Assembly (NCBI GenBank): GCA_002720865.1
Contig: PBIO01000009.1
Location: 1 to 64,000, forward strand
Length of the DNA: 64,000 nucleotides
Direction: 5' to 3'
DNA from: Halobacteriovorax sp.
GTDB lineage: Bacteria > Bdellovibrionota > Bacteriovoracia > Bacteriovoracales > Bacteriovoracaceae
This document shows, in pieces, positions 55,001-63,017 of this stretch. How positions within the stretch are numbered: the first letter of the stretch is position 1; each line of letters starts with the position of its first letter. The notes beneath the pieces were generated by a model. That model was not told the DNA's origin, searched no databases, and worked only from the letters and a program-made list of their open reading frames with translations. Made by a program: the position numbers and the translations under genes.

Positions 55001-56165
55001 CGGAAGTGAACCCGGGGCAATTGTCCACGTGGATAGAACTAATGAAGACCTTCCCGGCTATTGTGTAGGTCCCGCCTTGATAGAAGTGCCCTATAAAAGG
55101 GCCATGGAGCCAGAGTCATTCGCAGTCAAAGAGCTTTTTGGACCAGTCGTCCATGTGATTGGTTACGATACAGTAGAAGAAGCTGTTAAGCTTTTTAACT
55201 CAACTGAGTACGCATTGACTGGAGGAATCTTTTCTCAATCTCAAGATGATATAGACTGGCTGGCCGAACGACTAGAATGTGGGAATTTATATATCAATAG
55301 GACTATAACAGGTGCCCGAGTTGCTATCGAACCTTTTGGAGGCTTTAAGCTAAGTGGTACAGGGCCTAAGGCCGGAAGTAAATCTTATCTACAAGCTTTT
55401 CATTCCAAAGTTAAAACTCCACTCTACTCTTCTTTAACTCCGGATGAAGAAGCCGGGAATGAAAAAATAAAGTTAGCTGGAAGGTCTCAAATTGATAATC
55501 AACTTAGAGCAAAGGTCATCTATAAAGGAACAGGACTTCTGATTGAAAATTTTGAGTCGCTATACCAAGGGATTTATGGAGACGATAAAGTCATTCTAAA
55601 CCGTTTCCATAAGTGGATGAGAAAAAGTCTTCCTAACTTTCAAGAAAAAGAGCATAAAAATAGAATTATACCTGGGCAGCTTAGTTATAACGACTATTCT
55701 CTGGTTCAAGAGCATGTTGTTGTAACGGCCTATGAAAGAAGAACTTACTTTCCTAATCTATTAAATGTTCTTGGTGCTCTTTGTGTTGGTTCTGGAGTGA
55801 CTGTTTTTGCGAGGAATAAGGTTGCTGCCAAATGGTGGCAAAAAGTTCAAGGCTTCTTTGTTCAGAGTGGATTAGATCCAAATCAGTTTCAAGTTCATTT
55901 CGTTGGTAGAGAAACTCTATTAGAGTCTTTAAAAGATCCCTATATTGGTAGTTTAATTTTTGATGGACCTTTAGAAACCTTAGAAGAAATGCTTGAGATC
56001 CTTCATGCTGAAGATGTTGATGAAAAACGAATTAGACAAGTGCTTACTCCATTTGATTCCCCCGAACAGGAAAATTTCAAAAGAATTTGTGAGCAGTTTG
56101 TTTGGGTAAGGGCCTTTGCAGTTAATACAATGAGGCATGGAGCGCCATTGGATCTAAACTTATGA
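52041..56165 (+). CDS. putA: Bifunctional proline dehydrogenase / P5C dehydrogenase (PutA)
   Basis: The product is 1,374 residues from ATG 52041 (AAGG at 52030). An N-terminal helical part (1 to ~330) shows no ribbon-helix-helix DNA-binding domain, so this is a catalytic-only PutA. The FAD-dependent proline dehydrogenase barrel follows, with NIDAEHYHYRDIV (~387), PIRLVKGAYWDAE (~450) and LASHNFSDH (~503). The aldehyde dehydrogenase domain has SPWNFPLAIPCG (~783), TEMGGKNAVVV with the catalytic Glu, and Cys929 in GGQKCSACS. A C-terminal region of about 230 residues after the ALDH domain fits the longer PutA types. It oxidises proline to glutamate, passing electrons to quinone and NAD. Overlap of 4 bases with proC shows tight coupling. 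Confidence 0.95.
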   Translation: MSFSPIIDSCDLDDRGWKIFFPKSFSDIFLKDQGVIDPVILELLTPQIESDFSDYREQLSIKATPFLVGFFFKDKEVRVYTPRLNEELFLLQYGEPSELVELREHAEKVAFLNPQDFPSIYEWITYKGALPDLLKDERFKTVENESNALVEKLLIKVNKYRPSLFEKFSDYGLGLTAQYALLRIHLLKFLAILPSLDHDLTGNEVKRILLEALRRLLTDNEKARLLEKSGQESPLPGYLYWLIKFKFYLLKLIPAGPLAWSVRTAVKFMAKRFIAGETIERAEAGFKELFRTKRDVTLDQLGELVVSEKEADHYKDEVLKLIRGFGMHIIKGSKNDAGIERAHVSIKVSALCSDFKPEAFDYTYKLVAPRLKEILLVARQNQVFINIDAEHYHYRDIVFKIYSKVLLDTSDLHNYSATGIVVQAYLRDAYKHLLEIVELAKKRGLPMPIRLVKGAYWDAETVEADAHSFNAPEFLNKEETDLHFRQLIVKTMEHHPHIQLCLASHNFSDHCFAEVLRGRYYKDTPTIEHQCLHMTYEALSTAMAEMGWVVRNYVPIGSLIVGMAYLVRRIMENSSQVGVLTIMRSHKKVSKIKSPMSIHLEKKEYGSLTRDKSQQALTKDYFNIPPVLTYLDSERKWMSGSLEDFKDRLLGKTYVNSFVKSSDRKKILSTSDSSLVVGEIDFANKEDALNAVKVSDETYTAGEWAGLPWIKRSAVLTKAADILLARRLELSSLIVYEAGKSIPEALGDVDEAIDFLNFYAREEAWIHRGEEKFGSRGVIAIISPWNFPLAIPCGMVSAALVAGNTVILKSAEQTPLISQVLTDIFYEAGLPENVLIHTPGMGETVGAALVEHERVAGIVFTGSKQVGMMISNIAGKRIYHNRLYDLKIPVKVITEMGGKNAVVVTANAELDETVSGILYSAFGHGGQKCSACSRVIVDNSVKDRLIERLKEACHDLKVGVAWNFSTAVNPIITLEDRDRLRTQVAKAGSEPGAIVHVDRTNEDLPGYCVGPALIEVPYKRAMEPESFAVKELFGPVVHVIGYDTVEEAVKLFNSTEYALTGGIFSQSQDDIDWLAERLECGNLYINRTITGARVAIEPFGGFKLSGTGPKAGSKSYLQAFHSKVKTPLYSSLTPDEEAGNEKIKLAGRSQIDNQLRAKVIYKGTGLLIENFESLYQGIYGDDKVILNRFHKWMRKSLPNFQEKEHKNRIIPGQLSYNDYSLVQEHVVVTAYERRTYFPNLLNVLGALCVGSGVTVFARNKVAAKWWQKVQGFFVQSGLDPNQFQVHFVGRETLLESLKDPYIGSLIFDGPLETLEEMLEILHAEDVDEKRIRQVLTPFDSPEQENFKRICEQFVWVRAFAVNTMRHGAPLDLNL

Positions 56166-56938
56166 AAATAGCAGTCTTAGGATGTGGGAATTTAGCTACC
56201 GCAGTCGTCTCAAAGTTAGAAGGATTTGAATTTCATACCTATACCCCAAGCTACATTCGAGCAGAAGAGCTTGCTAAGTTAAAGAACGGAACGGCATATA
56301 AGGAATTAAAAAATATTCCTTTAACTGACTTTGTCATTTTAGGGATGAAGCCACAGCAATTTGAAGAATTTGCAAAAGTTTATAAAGATTTTTTTGATGA
56401 CTCTTCTGTGGTTATTTCACTCTTAGCGGGAACAAGTACAGACACTATTAAAAAAGCTTTAGGGGCAAAGTCTGTTGCAAGAGTTATGTCTAATACACCA
56501 GCAATTATAGGAAAAGGGCTTCATGCTCTATACTTTAGTAATGTCGACCAGAGCTCAGTAGTAGAAAGTATGTTTAAAGTATCTGGGGAGACCATCGTCT
56601 TAGATTCTGAAGATAAAATAGACGGCATCACTCATTTTAGTGGCTCAGGACCCGCCTATTTATTCGACTTAGCAAGAATTCTAACATCGGAATTAGAAAA
56701 ACGAGGACTAACAAATGAGCAGGCTAACATGGCCATTAAACAAACCTTGCTTGGTTCTGCGGAACTTTTAAAAAACTCAGAACTCCCAGCCATAGAGTTA
56801 AGAAAACAAGTAACCTCAAAGGCTGGGGTAACAGAAAAAGTACTGGAGTCTCTTTGGGATTTCGGAATAGATAATGCATATGAAAAGGCTCTCATCGCAG
56901 GTGATGAAAGAATCGCGCAACTTAAGGGAATAATATGA
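56162..56938 (+). CDS. proC: Pyrroline-5-carboxylate reductase
   Basis: The 258-residue product has the N-terminal Rossmann motif KIAVLGCGNLATAVV, then FVILGMKPQQFE, the conserved RVMSNTPAIIGKG and the C-terminal dimer signature HFSGSGPAYLF with VTSKAGVTEKVLES (usually VTSPGGTT). It reduces P5C to proline with NAD(P)H. Its start ATGA overlaps the stop of putA, which catalyses the reverse direction, and its own end overlaps the next gene by 4 bases. Pairing in one operon may form a proline-P5C cycle or recycle leaked P5C. The replacement of the Pro-Gly-Gly-Thr turn with Lys-Ala-Gly-Val is mildly unusual. Confidence 0.92.
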   Translation: MKIAVLGCGNLATAVVSKLEGFEFHTYTPSYIRAEELAKLKNGTAYKELKNIPLTDFVILGMKPQQFEEFAKVYKDFFDDSSVVISLLAGTSTDTIKKALGAKSVARVMSNTPAIIGKGLHALYFSNVDQSSVVESMFKVSGETIVLDSEDKIDGITHFSGSGPAYLFDLARILTSELEKRGLTNEQANMAIKQTLLGSAELLKNSELPAIELRKQVTSKAGVTEKVLESLWDFGIDNAYEKALIAGDERIAQLKGII

Positions 56939-57465
56939 AAGATACGGTAACGAAAAATGTAAATAAATTGGTAGGTACCTTTATGGACCAAGTGCCTGAT
57001 CAGCTAAAGGATACTGCTTTAATTAGATTTTTTGGATTAACAAAAATTCCACTTCTTTGGTTTATCAAACCGACTGTTCAGAAAATGACCGATGAGGTTT
57101 GTGAGATTAAAGTTCCTTTGAATCGAAGAACTAAAAACCACCTCAATTCAATGTATTTTGGAGTCTTATGTGCAGCAGCCGATTGCGCCGGCGGGTTAAC
57201 TGCAATGAAGCATATTAGAAAAAGTGGAAAACCTATCGCTCTTTCCTTTAAAGACTTTCATGCAGAGTTTTTAAAAAGAGCTGAAGGAGATACGATCTTT
57301 ACTAACACTCAAGGAAAAGAAATTGAGAAGTTTGTTCAAGAAGTTGCTGCTTCTGGGGAAAGGATGAATATGCCTGTCGAAGTGATTGCTACTGTACCAA
57401 GCAAAGAGGGAGATGAGCCTGTTGCAAAGTTTACTCTTACCTTGTCTCTTAAGTTAAAAGGATAG
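56935..57465 (+). CDS. DUF4442 hotdog-fold protein (thioesterase-like)
   Basis: The 176-residue product resembles DUF4442, a hotdog-fold family near the PaaI/YiiD thioesterases. It has VPLNRRTKNHLNSMYFGVLC, with Asn and His residues at the usual active-site strand-helix junction, a long central helix, and AKFTLTLSLKLK as the last strand. It overlaps proC by 4 bases and precedes the LysR gene by 6 bases, so it belongs to the proline operon. It may act on an acyl-CoA; the substrate is unknown and the link to proline is by position only. Confidence 0.78.
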   Translation: MKDTVTKNVNKLVGTFMDQVPDQLKDTALIRFFGLTKIPLLWFIKPTVQKMTDEVCEIKVPLNRRTKNHLNSMYFGVLCAAADCAGGLTAMKHIRKSGKPIALSFKDFHAEFLKRAEGDTIFTNTQGKEIEKFVQEVAASGERMNMPVEVIATVPSKEGDEPVAKFTLTLSLKLKG

Positions 57466-57471
57466 TTTTAA

Positions 57472-58377
57472 ATGATAATTGATAATTTAAATCTTAATTT
57501 GTTAAGAGTTTTTGAGTGCGTTTATAGAACAAAATCTATGACTAAAGCAGCTGGTGAGCTGCATATGACTCAATCAGGAGTTTCACAAAATATCAAAAAT
57601 CTTGAAGAAATTCTTGAGGTCAAACTATTTGATAGAGTTAAACAAAGACCTGTCCCAACTCATAAAGCGCACGAACTTTTTAAGGGTTCGAGCTCTTGTT
57701 TATATGATATTGAAAAGATTCTAGCAGATATTAAAAATACAGACCCTAGCCTAAAGGGGAATGTCATCATTGGTGTACCTATTGAATATGGCAATAACGT
57801 GATTTTACCCCTTCTTGCGAAATGGGGAGCAAAGCAGCCTGGTATAACTTTTAAAATGGTTTATGGACATGCTAGTGCTATGAACTCACTTATATTAAAA
57901 GGGCAGCTCGATTTTGCCTTTGTTGATACCTTTGGTCTCGATAAACAGATTCGATCTCAAAAAGTAGCTGATGAAACTTTAAATTTATGTGCTTCTAAAG
58001 ATTATGTTAAGGCCCATGGACCTGTTTCTGGAAATAAAAAATATTTCGAAGAGTTAGATTTTATCGCTTATATTGATGATGCTCCAGTTTTAAAGTCTTG
58101 GTTTAAACATCATTTAAAAATTCAAAATTTCCAAGGAAGAGTAAAAGCGTCACTAATGGATGTTCAAGGAATGGCCCAAATGATCTCAGCAGGTTTTGGT
58201 GTAGGCATTTTACCAACCCATGTTCTTACAAGATTCAAAGAAATGGGGCATCAGTTTCACGTATACAAAGGAAGCGGAAAACCACTTCAAAATGCGATTT
58301 CAGTGGCCTATTTAGAAAGTAGGACCCAGTCCCCGGCCGTAGATGCGACTTTAGAGTATTTGATTTCGGAGCTATAG
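57472..58377 (+). CDS. LysR-family transcriptional regulator in the proline operon
   Basis: The 301-residue product has the N-terminal HTH NLLRVFECVYRTKSMTKAAG, with MTQSGVSQNIKNLEEIL as the recognition region. A substrate-binding domain follows (GNVIIGVPIEYGNNVILPLLA, ISAGFGVGILPTHVL). It lies 6 bases after the DUF4442 gene and is cotranscribed with putA-proC, so it probably senses proline or P5C and controls the operon. The catalytic PutA here lacks its own DNA-binding domain, which makes a separate regulator plausible. The effector is inferred, not shown. Confidence 0.9.
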   Translation: MIIDNLNLNLLRVFECVYRTKSMTKAAGELHMTQSGVSQNIKNLEEILEVKLFDRVKQRPVPTHKAHELFKGSSSCLYDIEKILADIKNTDPSLKGNVIIGVPIEYGNNVILPLLAKWGAKQPGITFKMVYGHASAMNSLILKGQLDFAFVDTFGLDKQIRSQKVADETLNLCASKDYVKAHGPVSGNKKYFEELDFIAYIDDAPVLKSWFKHHLKIQNFQGRVKASLMDVQGMAQMISAGFGVGILPTHVLTRFKEMGHQFHVYKGSGKPLQNAISVAYLESRTQSPAVDATLEYLISEL

Positions 58378-58485
58378 TTAAGTTGCTGAAATCTAAGAGT
58401 TAAATACTGTAAGTCTTACAAACTCTCTTTTATCTTATCCCTCTACTTGATAGTTAATCTTAGCTAATTATTAAAGGAGAGAGAA

Positions 58486-58899
58486 ATGAAGAATCTAGTT
58501 GTTGTGGCTTTTTTGGCCCTAATTTCAGGAGCTGTTCAAGCTGAGGTTTTAAATTGTGGTGGAACTGAGCCATTTTGGAGCCTAACTATTAATGAAGAAG
58601 ATAAGACCGTTGTTTATAATGATTTTAATGGTGAAGAAAATCTAAAAACATTTAAAAATCTTAAAGTAGCAAAACCAATTAATGATACTTCAGTCAGAAG
58701 TATTACAGCTGAAAGAGGATTTCGTGGAAGAAAAAAACTTAGTGCTGTGGTTCTATTAACTGATGGTGACTACAGAACTTATTGTTCTGACGGAATGTCT
58801 GATTTTCAATATCAGTACGAAATTATTTTGAATCTAGATGGGCAACCACTTCAAGGTTGTTGTGAGTCTTCACAGAGACCTCGTAGAGGTGATGAATAA
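58486..58899 (+). CDS. Small exported protein with CGGTEPFWSL motif
   Basis: The 137-residue product has a signal peptide (KNLVVVAFLALISGAVQA) and begins its mature part with LNCGGTEPFWSLTINEE, a motif found in a group of uncharacterised exported bacterial proteins. Further Cys residues (YCSDG, GCCESS) may form disulfides. The C-terminal QRPRRGDE tail is basic then acidic. AAAGGAGAGAG precedes the ATG. It lies 108 bases after the LysR gene and probably has its own promoter. Function unknown. Confidence 0.8.
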   Translation: MKNLVVVAFLALISGAVQAEVLNCGGTEPFWSLTINEEDKTVVYNDFNGEENLKTFKNLKVAKPINDTSVRSITAERGFRGRKKLSAVVLLTDGDYRTYCSDGMSDFQYQYEIILNLDGQPLQGCCESSQRPRRGDE

Positions 58900-58942
58900 T
58901 TCTTAAGTAGCAGCTTTTCTTGGAATAGGTTAAAATTATTCC

Positions 58943-60679
58943 ATGGAGAAACTCTTAAGAATTTGGTGCTTCGGACTGCTGGCAATTTCATTCGTTATAT
59001 ATAACGGGGTCACAGTCCGCTTTATTTATCCCAAAATTTTCTTTATGCAGGCTTGGCTTGGGCTAGGTCTTATTGCCTTCTCGTTAAAAGTTTCAAAAAG
59101 CAGAGCCCTCCAGTTGGGTAATATCAGCTTGTCAGTGTTAGCTCTTCTTGCTGTTGGGTTTTCTTCCTTATTTTATAGTCCGGATTTAATGCTCTCACTT
59201 TTTGGGCCGTTTTGGAGAGGTACTGGTCTTGTCTTTTATTTAGGTTGTTTCCTTTGCTTTATGCTTCTAAAAGAACTTTTAGGGGAGGACAAAACTAATT
59301 TTTCACTTGGTGTTATCTATAGTGGCTATGCAATAGCATCAATTGTCTTTTTAAATTTTCTTTTTTCTTTAAATATAAATGAATCAATTTTTTATGTGAT
59401 TGGTAATGTTAACCCTTTATCTTTCTGGTTAGGGATGACTATTCTCTTAAGCTATCTTTACCGAAAAAAATTCTCTGATAAAAAATGGATCATAATTGGA
59501 TTTGGAGCTATTTCTCTTTTAATAATTTTACTACTTGGTTCTCGTTCTGCTATCGGAGGACTTTTCTTTTGCGCCCTACTCGTAGGAATTAGTAAAGGAA
59601 GAAAGATCTTAAAAATCACTATAGGCCTTTTTCTTTTGGGAGCGATTGGGCTAATCGCTCAATATATTTTAAGTGAAAACTCAGTCTTAGCTGATATAAT
59701 TGTTCGCTCTAAAAACTTTAGTCGCTTAGGGATTTGGCAAGGGGCCTTCGAATCGTTTCTAGAAAAACCTATAACAGGTTATGGTTTTCATGGTCTAATT
59801 CAAGGTTACTGGGAGAATTACACTAGCTATCTAAGTAAAGGACATGCCTGGAACGAAAATGCTCATTCGATTGTTTTAAATATTGCAGGGGAACTTGGTT
59901 TACTAGGATTGATTCCTTTCTTTGCCCTAATCTACTTTGTTGTTAAAAGAGTTAGAACATTTGAGGATCAGATTGGTTGGTGGGCCATTCTTATTTATAT
60001 AACATTGTATTGCTTAACTCAGCCCTTTTTCGTGGACACAGTATTCCTTCTTTTGTTTTTCTTTCTCCTATTTGGAGAAGAAAAAAAGCTTGTCATAAAT
60101 TCAAAAAATATGGCCTATCGGATCGGTAAAGTTTTAATAGGAATTATTTTTCTTTTCATTACATTTGAGCAGTTTTCCCAAGTGAATTTACTTAATAAAA
60201 CAAGAAAAATGATTGGTGCCCATGGAAACTATAGAAAAGTGTGGAAAACACTTGAGGCTAAACCTCCTTTTATCGATCATGTTGGTGCTTTCTTTGAAAT
60301 AAACACTTTGCTGATTAATAGTTTTGCTCATGTTAAGCCCGGCGAAACAGAAATGGATAAAGAAATAAGGGCTCGATCAAGAAAGTTTATTAAAGAAAGC
60401 TTAGAATCTTTAATGGAAAAATATTCTCATCGTCCTAGGCTGTTAAGAACTTATGCCTTGACCTTAATTCAGGAGAATGAGCTTTCTAAGGCCGAAGAAG
60501 TTATTGATAGAATATTAAGCCGGTCAGATCAGGTAACAGAAATGTATTATTACAAGGCCGTAATATATGCAAAACAAAGAAAAAATAAAGAAGCTAAAAC
60601 CATGCTTTTAAAAGTAAAGTCTCTTAACCCACAGTATATTGGTATAGATGCCCAACTTGAAAAACTCAAAAATTATTAA
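58943..60679 (+). CDS. O-antigen ligase/polymerase (Wzy_C domain) with C-terminal TPR
   Basis: The 578-residue product has about ten membrane helices. The Wzy_C/O-antigen ligase core includes LGSRSAIGGLFFCALLVG, LGIWQGAFESFLEKPITGYG and the large periplasmic loop with WNENAHSIVLNIAGELGLLG, whose His is conserved in WaaL-type ligases. The soluble C-terminus (about 440-578) contains TPR-like helices (AEEVIDRILSRSD; YYYKAVIYAKQRKNKEAK). It attaches polysaccharide to lipid A-core or a related acceptor in the inner membrane, periplasmic face. No Shine-Dalgarno sequence is seen; instead TGGAATA and TATTCCA (58921-58927, 58937-58943) form an inverted repeat ending at the start codon. Its end overlaps the convergent Nif3-like gene by 4 bases. 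Confidence 0.88.
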   Translation: MEKLLRIWCFGLLAISFVIYNGVTVRFIYPKIFFMQAWLGLGLIAFSLKVSKSRALQLGNISLSVLALLAVGFSSLFYSPDLMLSLFGPFWRGTGLVFYLGCFLCFMLLKELLGEDKTNFSLGVIYSGYAIASIVFLNFLFSLNINESIFYVIGNVNPLSFWLGMTILLSYLYRKKFSDKKWIIIGFGAISLLIILLLGSRSAIGGLFFCALLVGISKGRKILKITIGLFLLGAIGLIAQYILSENSVLADIIVRSKNFSRLGIWQGAFESFLEKPITGYGFHGLIQGYWENYTSYLSKGHAWNENAHSIVLNIAGELGLLGLIPFFALIYFVVKRVRTFEDQIGWWAILIYITLYCLTQPFFVDTVFLLLFFFLLFGEEKKLVINSKNMAYRIGKVLIGIIFLFITFEQFSQVNLLNKTRKMIGAHGNYRKVWKTLEAKPPFIDHVGAFFEINTLLINSFAHVKPGETEMDKEIRARSRKFIKESLESLMEKYSHRPRLLRTYALTLIQENELSKAEEVIDRILSRSDQVTEMYYYKAVIYAKQRKNKEAKTMLLKVKSLNPQYIGIDAQLEKLKNY

Positions 60680-61446
60680 GCGGGATTACTCGAGTCGATA
60701 TAAAAAACTTCTAACCCCGAATGATCATCTCTAATTTTTTCCATAAGGGCCTGAATTCCAAATTGCTCGGTTGCATGGTGTCCACCGGCAAAGAAGTGAA
60801 TTCCGCCCTCACTCGCTTCATGCCAATCATGTTCTGAAATTTCACCTGTTATATAGGCATCGAGTCCTTGGCCTAGGGCCTGTACCCATTCACTATTAGC
60901 ACCGCCAGTGATAATGCCCATAGAAGAAATTTCTGGAGAGTTTTCAGGACAAGAGTGAATTACTTCATGATTTAAGACTTCAGCTAATTTTGATTTGATA
61001 TCTAACGCTTTGACCGGCTTAGAGAAAACCCCTTTAACACCTGTAGGAGAGCCTTTATAATCGCCGAAAGGCTCAAGTAAGCTCAATCCGAGCTTTCTTG
61101 CCAGAGTGGCTGCGTTTCCGACGACCATATTTGCGTCGAGAGGAAGATGATAACCAAATAGATTAATATCATTTCTGACCAAGGGAATAACCCGCTTGGC
61201 AAAGGTTCCGGTTAGAGTTCTTGTCCCATGAAATTTCCAAAATAATCCATGGTGAACTATAAGAGCATCAGCTTTTTTCTCTACTGCCTTTTGAACCGAG
61301 TCTTTTGTTGCAGATACGGCAAAAGCTATCTTCTTAATTTCTTGCTTGCCTTCGATTTGCAATCCATTAGGTCCATAATCAGAAAACTCCCCAGGTATGA
61401 GGAGTTCGTTCAAATAGGTGCTAAGGGCACTTGTCTCTATAGACAT
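60676..61446 (-). CDS. Nif3-like dinuclear metal centre protein (DUF34 family)
   Basis: The 256-residue product contains the expected metal ligands: LIVHHGLFWK, LFGYHLPLDAN and FFAGGHHATEQFG. It also has the SDYGPNGLQIEG start and the GIITGGANSEW loop. Members form hexameric rings with a di-metal site; a GTP cyclohydrolase IB-type activity was proposed for some, but the cellular role is uncertain. It lies 9 bases after the TPR gene stop on the same strand, in a likely two-gene unit. Confidence 0.92.
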   Translation of the reverse strand: MSIETSALSTYLNELLIPGEFSDYGPNGLQIEGKQEIKKIAFAVSATKDSVQKAVEKKADALIVHHGLFWKFHGTRTLTGTFAKRVIPLVRNDINLFGYHLPLDANMVVGNAATLARKLGLSLLEPFGDYKGSPTGVKGVFSKPVKALDIKSKLAEVLNHEVIHSCPENSPEISSMGIITGGANSEWVQALGQGLDAYITGEISEHDWHEASEGGIHFFAGGHHATEQFGIQALMEKIRDDHSGLEVFYIDSSNPA

Positions 61447-61455
61447 AAAACCTTC

Positions 61456-62655
61456 TTAGTTTAAACTCCCAGGATTTTCTTGTTCCCTGTTTCCATCTAT
61501 CGTTTGAAGAGTAGGTGGTAATTTAGGTTTATTCAAGAGAGCGGCCTGGTTTATTTTGTCGGTTGATTTGTGAATTGATTTTTTTAGTTTCTCTACTGTT
61601 GAATGCAACTCTTCATTATAGGGCGCTAAACTTAGGGCCTTAGAGAATTCATCTAGTGCACGAGTTAAGTTTTTCTTGAGCATCCATGCTCGACCGGCAT
61701 TGATATAGGGATACTCGCGATTTTGGTAATTGATAGCCTTCTTAGCTAAATCAAACCACTTTAAACTTTCATCAATTTGTCCGTCATTAAGTAGATAAGT
61801 CCCAAGGTCATTGTATGGAGGTCCGTAATTTTCATCAACTTGAATGGCCCTTAGGCAATAGCTTTTAGCTTGCTCGAGATCTTCCATTAGCGAATAAGTC
61901 CAACCAAGGAGAGTTAGTACCTCAGCCGTTTCAACATAATTTAAGGCACGATTAAAAAGGTTAAGGGCCTTATGAAACTCTTTATCAAAAATAGCTTGAT
62001 GACCTGCATGAAGCAGCTCAGAGTATTTCTTTTTTCTTTGTTGAATCAAAGATGAAAGCATTCCATTTTTAGTAAAACCAAATTCTTTAACTGATTCAAG
62101 GGGAAGAGTAAAAAGTTGATAAGAAAATTCTTCTTCCTCTTCTTCCTCGTCTGTAAAGTCAGTATGAATAAGAGTTAGTGAACTTTTTGTGTAATTCTCT
62201 TTTTTCTCTTTTGTTATCGCCGGAATTTCTTCCATTTCTAAAATATTAAGTCTTGGTAGTTGGACGTCAATTTCAGTCGTATCCTTCAAGAATTTATGCA
62301 TATGAAAGGCAAGTTGATAGCTTGAGTTAATAAAGGTTGTTGTTTTTTCTACCCAAGGACTATGATTACCAACTGAATTCAATAAGAGGGGAAGAGCTGT
62401 AAAGATTCTGTCCACGGCCACGCGGGCCGAGGCACTACTTTCGATCTCTAGACTATTTTGGGAGCAGTCCTGTGATAGAAATGTACGAGCGAACTGATCG
62501 TTTAGCTGTTCAACTTTTACTAAGAGATCATGCTTGAAGTCTTTATTTTGACCAGCATCACCAACTTCGAAAAGGGCATGAAATAGGCGGTCTATATAAG
62601 CGCCTGTTTGGGATAGCTCTGCACAGAGCATGTTCTTTAGATTTTGGTTCATCAT
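61456..62655 (-). CDS. TPR-repeat protein
   Basis: The 399-residue product is soluble. The helical N-terminal part (about 1-150) has no known domain. An acidic stretch (DEEEEEEEF, near 170) comes next, then about four TPR units (about 215-360: HQAIFDKEFHKALNLFNRAL, EVLTLLGWTYSLMEDLEQAK, PPYNDLGTYLLNDGQ, NAGRAWMLKKNLTRALDEF). The tail is basic and polar. TPRs bind partner proteins; no partner is evident. AAGGATG lies directly before tandem ATG codons. It lies downstream of the 38-residue membrane protein gene, with a hairpin between them. Confidence 0.82.
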   Translation of the reverse strand: MMNQNLKNMLCAELSQTGAYIDRLFHALFEVGDAGQNKDFKHDLLVKVEQLNDQFARTFLSQDCSQNSLEIESSASARVAVDRIFTALPLLLNSVGNHSPWVEKTTTFINSSYQLAFHMHKFLKDTTEIDVQLPRLNILEMEEIPAITKEKKENYTKSSLTLIHTDFTDEEEEEEEFSYQLFTLPLESVKEFGFTKNGMLSSLIQQRKKKYSELLHAGHQAIFDKEFHKALNLFNRALNYVETAEVLTLLGWTYSLMEDLEQAKSYCLRAIQVDENYGPPYNDLGTYLLNDGQIDESLKWFDLAKKAINYQNREYPYINAGRAWMLKKNLTRALDEFSKALSLAPYNEELHSTVEKLKKSIHKSTDKINQAALLNKPKLPPTLQTIDGNREQENPGSLN

Positions 62656-62709
62656 CCTTGAATCGCCTTTTTTTGATTAATGTCTTCCTGACTTTAATCC
62701 TACGGGTCA

Positions 62710-62737
62710 GGTAGCTTCAGGACAAGCTACCTTTTTT
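62710..62737 (+). terminator. Plus-strand intrinsic terminator without an assigned gene
   Basis: GGTAGCTT (62710-62717) pairs with AAGCTACC (62724-62731) and TTTTTT follows at 62732-62737, all on the plus strand. Both flanking genes are on the minus strand. An upstream dyad CCTGAC/GTCAGG lies next to it. It could end an unannotated plus-strand RNA or simply be structure in the minus-strand leader of the TPR gene. Confidence 0.6.
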
Positions 62738-62745
62738 AAAAAAGT

Positions 62746-62862
62746 CTAACTCCACATAAGTAAGAATAGACCTACGATTACAAAGCCTTCCAGGGCCATA
62801 TAAAGATCTTTTCTGTCGAATACTAGAGTTACTGACTCTGACTTTGTTATTGTCTTTTTCAT
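62746..62862 (-). CDS. 38-residue single-helix membrane protein
   Basis: The product is 38 residues, with a hydrophilic, basic N-terminus (KKTITKSESVTLVFDRKDLY) and one membrane helix (MALEGFVIVGLFLLMW) ending in Ser. GGAGG lies 5 bases before the ATG (62867-62871), a better ribosome-binding site than that of most genes here. The overlapping 76-residue reading in another minus frame has no such signals. Function unknown; small membrane proteins of this kind often bind larger membrane partners. Confidence 0.7.
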   Translation of the reverse strand: MKKTITKSESVTLVFDRKDLYMALEGFVIVGLFLLMWS

Positions 62863-62976
62863 AATGCCTCCACTGCATTCCCTGAAAAAGGGTTTCCTGC
62901 CTTTTAATAATACAAAAGGCCTGCCAACTTATTCTATCAAATTTCAAAGGGTTAGGGTGGAGTCTAAATATTTTAA

Positions 62977-62994
62977 GGGGCCCAGAAAGGCCCC
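62977..62994 (-). terminator. Hairpin after the exported protein gene
   Basis: GGGGCC (62977-62982) and GGCCCC (62989-62994) form a 6-bp GC stem about 24 bases beyond the stop codon of the gene ending at 63018. On the minus strand it is followed by TTAAAATATTT, a weak U-rich tail. Confidence 0.6.
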
Positions 62995-63017
62995 AGTGTC
63001 TTGTTGGGAGAGACTAA

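Noticed and set aside
62717-62947. 76-residue reading frame on the minus strand
   Set aside because: It lacks a ribosome-binding site and has no protein-like composition. The 38-residue frame inside the same stretch has GGAGG at the right distance and a membrane helix.
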